11,100 bases of DNA from Pseudomonadota bacterium (GTDB taxonomy: Bacteria > Desulfobacterota > BSN033 > WVXP01 > G020346125), in contig DAOVGJ010000270.1 in assembly GCA_030672465.1 (NCBI GenBank), forward strand, positions 1 through 11,100, written 5' to 3'. How positions within the stretch are numbered: the stretch's first letter is position 1; each line of letters begins with the position of its first letter. This document shows, piece by piece, positions 7,959 through 11,100 of the stretch. The notes beneath the pieces are model-generated. The model saw only the letters and a list, made by a program, of their open reading frames with translations. It made no database searches and had not been told where the DNA came from. The position numbers were made by a program, and so were the translations under genes.

Positions 7959-9137
7959 CTAAAAGCGTTCAGGCCGTGCGCCCTTGGAATCACTCTTTTT
8001 CCCGGTTTCCCCTTCCTCTTCCTGCTCGCGTAGCTTCTCAAAATCATCCCAAGGCGTATCCCCCGTTGCCAGAATCCCTTTTACCCTCAGGGCAAAATCA
8101 TCGGGGCTGGTGCTCTGTCTCAAGGCCTCATCATAGCTAATAAGATTCCTCTTTAACAGGGACATCAAGGACTGATCGAAGGTCTGCATCCCATAGCTGG
8201 TGTACCCCTTGGCTATAGCGTCTTGGAGCTCTGCGGTCTTCTCCTTCTCGATAATACACTCCCTTACCCTGGCCGTTGATACTAAAGTCTCCACGGCGGG
8301 AACCCTTCCCAAACCGTCCGCTTTGGGAACCAACCTCTGCGAGACAACCCCCTTAATAACCCCTGCCAACTGCATGCGGACTTGCCTCTGGTGGTATGGT
8401 GGGAAGGTTGATATGACACGGGTTATGGTCTCCTTGGCATCGATGGTATGGAGGGTGCTCATTACAAGGTGCCCCGTTTCCGCGGCTGTCAACGCAGTCT
8501 CGATGGTCTCGAAATCCCTCATTTCTCCGATCAGGATGACATCCGGGTCTTGCCTCAGGGAACTCCTCAGGGCATTGGCAAAGGTCCCCGTGTCCGAACC
8601 CACCTCCCTCTGATCAATGATGGCCTTTTTATCGTCATGGACGAACTCGATAGGATCCTCTATGGTGATAATATGACACGTCCTTCGGGAGTTGATGATA
8701 TCGATCATCGATGCCAAGGTAGTGGACTTTCCACTTCCCGTGGTTCCCGTGACCAAGATGAGACCCCTACTCTCCATGGCGATCTTCTCAATTACATCCG
8801 GTAGGTTGAGCTCCTGAACGCTCTTGATCTGATACGGCACGATCCTCAAGGCAACGCGCATTTTACCCCTCTGTTGAAAGATATTGACCCGGAAGCGGCC
8901 CAGACCGTGGATCTCATATCCCATGTCAACTTCCTTTTCCCTCAGAAACCGTTCCTTCTGCCACTCGTTCATAATCCCCAGGGCCATCTGGTTTACTTCA
9001 TTATAGTTATACGGCTTGGCTCCCTCCATGGGTCTGAGTTGACCATCGATCCTGATAATAGGCGGCTGTCCAATCTTTATATGGACATCCGATGCACCCC
9101 TTGTCAGGGCCTCCAATAAGATTTCATTCAGTTCCAC
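7959..9137 (-). CDS. pilT: PilT/PilU-family type IV pilus retraction ATPase
   Basis: This is a hexameric cytoplasmic motor of the secretion-ATPase superfamily, which in the PilT/PilU family drives disassembly and retraction of type IV pili for twitching and DNA uptake. The N-terminal domain opens with GASDVHIKIGQPP (14-26). The ATPase core has Walker A GTTGSGKST (131-139), Asp box TIEDPIEF (158-165), Walker B DVILIGEMRD (199-208) and His box TGHLVMSTLHT (221-231). Where classical PilT has the AIRNLIRE motif, this protein reads ARVRECIIE (289-297). Its C-terminal segment GMQTFDQSLMSL...ISYDEALR...DDFALR is somewhat PilU-like, followed by a charged tail to residue 392. The pilT symbol is therefore a family label. 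The start is GTG at 9137 with a strong purine-rich Shine-Dalgarno (9145-9155), and it gives the expected family N-terminus. It overlaps recA by 14 nt. No other pilus gene is in the window, so its partner pilus is encoded elsewhere. Confidence 0.92.
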   Translation of the reverse strand: MELNEILLEALTRGASDVHIKIGQPPIIRIDGQLRPMEGAKPYNYNEVNQMALGIMNEWQKERFLREKEVDMGYEIHGLGRFRVNIFQQRGKMRVALRIVPYQIKSVQELNLPDVIEKIAMESRGLILVTGTTGSGKSTTLASMIDIINSRRTCHIITIEDPIEFVHDDKKAIIDQREVGSDTGTFANALRSSLRQDPDVILIGEMRDFETIETALTAAETGHLVMSTLHTIDAKETITRVISTFPPYHQRQVRMQLAGVIKGVVSQRLVPKADGLGRVPAVETLVSTARVRECIIEKEKTAELQDAIAKGYTSYGMQTFDQSLMSLLKRNLISYDEALRQSTSPDDFALRVKGILATGDTPWDDFEKLREQEEEGETGKKSDSKGARPERF

Positions 9138-10161
9138 TCTGGATCTCCTCCTCCCTCGATCCCCCCTTTAGATGAAAACGCCCCATTATATCTTCCTCAA
9201 TCTGATGAAAGACCTCCGGATTTGCCTCCAAGAAGGCCTTTGCGTTCTCCCTTCCCTGGCCGATTCGTTGATCCCTCCAAGAATACCAAGTCCCGCTCTT
9301 CTCGATAATGTTGTGGTCTACGGCCAGATCTAAGACGTCGGCCTCCCTCGATATCCCCTTTCCGTAGATGATATCGAACTCCGCCTCTTTGAAGGGAGGG
9401 GAAACCTTATTCTTCACCACCCTCACTCGGGTTCTGCTGCCGATGACTTCCTGCCCCTGTTTGATCGACCCTATCCTCCGTATATCCAACCTCACGGAGG
9501 AGTAAAATTTTAACGCATTTCCCCCCGACGTCGTCTCCGGATTGCCGAAGAGTACACCGATTTTCATCCTGATCTGATTGATGAAGACGACGATGGTCTT
9601 TGATTTACTTATCGTAGCCGCAAGTTTCCTGAGGGCCTGGGACATCAGCCTGGCCTGGAGCCCCATATGGGTATCCCCCATCTCCCCCTCAATCTCCGCC
9701 CGTGGAACTAAGGCGGCGACGGAATCGATCACCACCATGTCCACGGCACCACTCCGAACGAGTATTTCGGTGATCTCCAAGGCTTGCTCGCCCGTATCCG
9801 GTTGTGAGATGAGCAAATCATCCGTTTTCACCCCCAATGAACGGGCATAGTGAACATCGAGGGCGTGTTCTGCATCGATGAAGGATGTAATTCCTCCCAT
9901 CCTCTGGGCCTCTGCAACGGCATGGAGTGCCAGGGTGGTTTTTCCCGATGCCTCAGGGCCGAAGATTTCCACTACCCTTCCACGCGGAAGTCCTCCCACC
10001 CCCAACGCGATATCCAAGGCGAGCGATCCAGTAGGGATAACCAGTACATCAGGTAGGGGGGCATCGCCTCCTAACCTCATGATGGCCCCCTTGCCGTATT
10101 GCCTCTCGATTTGGGTCACTGCCAAGTCAATGGCCCTCTCCTTATCCCCCTCCCTTACCAT
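9124..10161 (-). CDS. recA: Recombinase RecA
   Basis: RecA forms ATP-dependent filaments on single-stranded DNA, catalyses strand exchange and, in SOS-competent bacteria, stimulates LexA self-cleavage. The 345 residues are a normal length, with no intein. The Walker A motif is GPEASGKTT (68-76), the catalytic glutamate is E98 in DAEHAL, and Walker B ends at D146 in MVVIDS. L1 lies around EIEGEMGDTHMG (156-167) and the L2 loop around GNPETTSGGN (206-215). The conserved lysines of VVKNK are K250 and K252. The C-terminus ends in a modestly acidic tail. The ATG at 10161 is preceded by GGAGG (10170-10174) at 8 nt, which sits in the last codons of thpR four bases away. The gene is therefore likely expressed from the promoter upstream of thpR. 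No recX follows it; a pilT-family gene takes that place. Neither an E. coli-type (CTGT-N8-ACAG) nor a Gram-positive-type (GAAC-N4-GTTC) SOS box is visible in the promoter region. Confidence 0.98.
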   Translation of the reverse strand: MVREGDKERAIDLAVTQIERQYGKGAIMRLGGDAPLPDVLVIPTGSLALDIALGVGGLPRGRVVEIFGPEASGKTTLALHAVAEAQRMGGITSFIDAEHALDVHYARSLGVKTDDLLISQPDTGEQALEITEILVRSGAVDMVVIDSVAALVPRAEIEGEMGDTHMGLQARLMSQALRKLAATISKSKTIVVFINQIRMKIGVLFGNPETTSGGNALKFYSSVRLDIRRIGSIKQGQEVIGSRTRVRVVKNKVSPPFKEAEFDIIYGKGISREADVLDLAVDHNIIEKSGTWYSWRDQRIGQGRENAKAFLEANPEVFHQIEEDIMGRFHLKGGSREEEIQSGTE

Positions 10162-10165
10162 GGCT

Positions 10166-10738
10166 TCATCCTCCCCCCAATTTGAGAGCCCTCAGTTCCG
10201 TATGTATAGGACCGGGGGGCCTCAAATCACTTTTGAATAATACAAGCCTACCTACCCGGAACTCCCCCAAATCGGTGTGGAAAAGGTCCTCTATCCTATT
10301 GAGGAGTCCGGTTTTCCCCTTCCCCGACCTCACCCGGCCCAATGTCAAGTGAGGTTTGAACTCCCTTTCCTCCCTTGGATACCCGATTTCTTGAAGGCGT
10401 TCTTCAACTGCCCCCTGGAGGGGCTTCAGCACTCCGCCACTATCCTCAACCCCCAACCATATGACCCTGGGATTTCTTACGCTGGGAAAAGCACCCAATC
10501 CTTTGACGGCGAGGCTAAAGGACTTCACCTCCGATGCCGCCCTCCCCACGGCATCCATAATCTCATCACATGCCCCTTCGTCGATATTTCCGAAGAACTT
10601 CAAGGTCAGGTGAATCCGGCTGGGCTCAACCCATCTTACATCGCCATGGGATTGTTTGAGATCGTACTGAACTCGCTCTATGCCCTTGGCGATTGTGGGA
10701 GGAAGTTTTATAGCTAAAAAGGACCGTATCTTCGGCAT
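10166..10738 (-). CDS. thpR: RNA 2',3'-cyclic phosphodiesterase (2H family, ThpR/LigT)
   Basis: This belongs to the 2H phosphoesterase superfamily. ThpR-type enzymes open 2',3'-cyclic phosphate RNA ends to 2'-phosphates, and some show 2'-5' RNA ligase activity in vitro; the physiological substrate is uncertain. The two catalytic HxTx motifs are HLTL at 43-46 (in RIHLTLKFFG) and HLTL at 130-133 (in FKPHLTLGR), spaced as expected. The protein is 190 residues from the ATG at 10738, the usual size, beginning MPKIRSFLAIKLP, which fits the family's first beta strand. An upstream in-frame TTG at 10792 would add 18 residues not typical of the family. The ATG has no obvious Shine-Dalgarno, so start choice carries some doubt. 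It is the first gene of the thpR-recA-pilT-alaS run and ends 4 nt before recA. Proximity of thpR to recA is, as I recall, common in bacteria and may reflect shared transcription more than shared function. Confidence 0.9.
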   Translation of the reverse strand: MPKIRSFLAIKLPPTIAKGIERVQYDLKQSHGDVRWVEPSRIHLTLKFFGNIDEGACDEIMDAVGRAASEVKSFSLAVKGLGAFPSVRNPRVIWLGVEDSGGVLKPLQGAVEERLQEIGYPREEREFKPHLTLGRVRSGKGKTGLLNRIEDLFHTDLGEFRVGRLVLFKSDLRPPGPIHTELRALKLGGG

Positions 10739-10813
10739 ATTGAGGAGAAGAGACCGGGTAGATATCCGCCTCCATGGGACGATCTCTTTCAAATGCTCGT
10801 TTCCCCGAGTATT

Positions 10814-10829
10814 AAAATGTTAGCATTTT
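10814..10829. promoter_or_regulatory. Palindrome over the thpR-recA promoter -10 (candidate operator)
   Basis: AAAATG (10814-10819) and CATTTT (10824-10829) are perfect inverted arms separated by 4 bp, and the site fully covers the -10 hexamer at 10817-10822. A repressor bound here would block the promoter of an operon containing recA, so a lineage-specific SOS box is one possibility. That is inference: the arms do not match LexA boxes I know, and AT-rich arms could arise by chance. Confidence 0.35.
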
Positions 10830-10844
10830 TCTCCCAAATGTCAA
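10817..10844 (-). promoter_or_regulatory. Sigma-70-type promoter of the thpR-recA-pilT-alaS unit
   Basis: On the minus strand, a perfect -35 TTGACA (10844-10839) is followed after 16 bp by TAACAT (10822-10817), four of six -10 consensus bases. The -10 is preceded by TGC, an extended -10 arrangement that compensates for the mismatches. The predicted start is near 10810, about 72 nt before the thpR ATG. It is the only strong promoter-like sequence upstream of the operon in this window. Confidence 0.65.
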
Positions 10845-10893
10845 ATAAAATAGGGGACCTTAAATTAGCGATAGGGATCATGGAGGCAAAGAA

Positions 10894-10968
10894 AAACCCT
10901 CTTAGTTCAAGGGGTTAGAGTGAGTATAATGCTCAACCATAGGGTTAAAGCAAGAACCAGGAGGGTTT
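10894..10968. repeat. 15-bp inverted repeat enclosing 45 bp, right arm covering a Shine-Dalgarno
   Basis: The left arm AAACCCTCTTAGTTC (10894-10908) and right arm GAACCAGGAGGGTTT (10954-10968) pair at 13 of 15 positions, with one further G-U wobble possible in RNA. Inside the loop, GGTTAGAG (10913-10920) can pair with CTCAACC (10932-10938) with one bulged A. The left-arm core AACCCT can alternatively pair with 10911-10916 or 10941-10946. The right arm contains AGGAGGG (10959-10965), 7 nt before a plus-strand ATG, so folding would hide that ribosome binding site. This could be a mobile-element end or a translational control leader. Confidence 0.55.
10925..10930 (+). promoter_or_regulatory. Possible -10 box (TATAAT) for a plus-strand transcript
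   Basis: A perfect TATAAT lies in the loop of the inverted repeat, reading toward the ATG at 10973. At 17-bp spacing upstream the sequence is TTAGTT, a poor -35, so the promoter call is weak. If used, transcripts starting near 10937 would lack the left repeat arm and leave the Shine-Dalgarno free, whereas read-through from upstream would fold it away. Confidence 0.25.
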
Positions 10969-10972
10969 GGCT

Positions 10973-11026
10973 ATGGCTAGTGATACAACAACAGCTACTG
11001 CCGATCAAGATGAAAAGGAGCGATGA
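10973..11026 (+). CDS. Very short plus-strand frame (17 codons) with strong RBS; possibly a broken gene start
   Basis: ATG at 10973 is preceded by AGGAGGG at 7 nt and reads MASDTTTATADQDEKER before TGA at 11024-11026. The good ribosome binding site suggests a real translation start. The product is too short to recognise, and it resembles the polar N-terminal lead-in of a longer protein. Two continuations are possible: the same frame stays open past the stop to the window edge, and the ATG at 11023 overlaps the stop (ATGA) in another frame that is also open to the edge. A leader peptide, a frameshifted gene or a chance frame cannot be separated without sequence beyond 11100. Confidence 0.25.
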   Translation: MASDTTTATADQDEKER

Positions 11027-11100
11027 ACAGCTTACCCCACGGAGCTAGATATACTACCACAGTGCCAATCTGGCGCGCCCGCAAATCACCGACCTGTGGC

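Larger units (their letters stand above)
10845..11100. other. Non-coding / undeciphered right end
   Basis: No convincing gene is seen between the thpR promoter and the window edge on either strand. The stretch contains the inverted repeat at 10894-10968 and a short plus-strand frame at 10973-11026. From 11027 onward two plus-strand frames stay open to the edge and the third is interrupted by TAG at 11046-11048. With only about 75 bases left, none can be assigned. It may be the beginning of a gene or mobile element that continues past the window. Confidence 0.5.

Noticed and set aside
10739..10792. Upstream TTG start of thpR adding 18 residues
   Set aside because: The extra residues are not typical of the 2H family N-terminus and the TTG has only a weak ribosome binding site; kept as an open alternative in the gene entry.
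10905..10957. GTTC (10905-10908) and GAAC (10954-10957) as a LexA-type box
   Set aside because: The half-sites are in the wrong order and 45 bp apart; they are part of the 15-bp inverted repeat and not a compact operator.
1..11100. CRISPR arrays, tRNA/rRNA genes, toxin-antitoxin or defence modules
   Set aside because: No regularly spaced repeats, no RNA-gene-like folds and no unassigned genes of suitable size were seen; nearly all of 51-10738 is filled by six housekeeping genes.

Overview
The window is a compact bacterial housekeeping region of about 50% G+C. Six complete genes all lie on the minus strand, and a non-coding, partly repeat-structured stretch sits at the high-coordinate end. 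In transcription order the genes are thpR (RNA 2',3'-cyclic phosphodiesterase), recA, a pilT/pilU-family pilus retraction ATPase, alaS, gltX and smc. The order recA - pilT-like - alaS, the Cys-rich insertion in AlaRS and the strong Shine-Dalgarno sites suggest a Gram-negative, type IV pilus-bearing lineage, most likely Deltaproteobacteria/Desulfobacterota or a neighbouring phylum. This is inferred from remembered gene order and general sequence character, not from a search, so the taxonomic call is tentative.

Region 1 (about 10850 down to 5296) looks like one transcription unit. A consensus-like sigma-70 promoter (TTGACA, 16 bp, TAACAT with an extended TG) lies upstream of thpR. thpR and recA are 4 nt apart, recA and pilT overlap by 14 nt, and pilT and alaS are 17 nt apart. 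The unit mixes RNA-end processing, recombination repair, pilus retraction (a route to DNA uptake) and aminoacylation. No recX, lexA or cinA is visible in the window.

Region 2 (5047-5295) is the only long gap between these genes. It holds two promoter candidates reading into gltX and a perfect 14-bp palindrome over the predicted start site. No convincing terminator for alaS is visible.

Region 3 (5046 down to 51) is a gltX-smc pair that overlaps by 11 nt, with the smc ribosome binding site inside the end of gltX. smc is full length with hinge, heads and all ATPase motifs.

Region 4 (10850-11100) is divergent. It contains a 15-bp inverted repeat whose right arm covers a near-perfect Shine-Dalgarno sequence ahead of a plus-strand ATG that opens only a 17-codon frame. 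This is the least explained part of the window: a mobile-element end, a decayed gene or a translational control leader are all possible. No CRISPR array, tRNA, rRNA or recognisable defence system was found.
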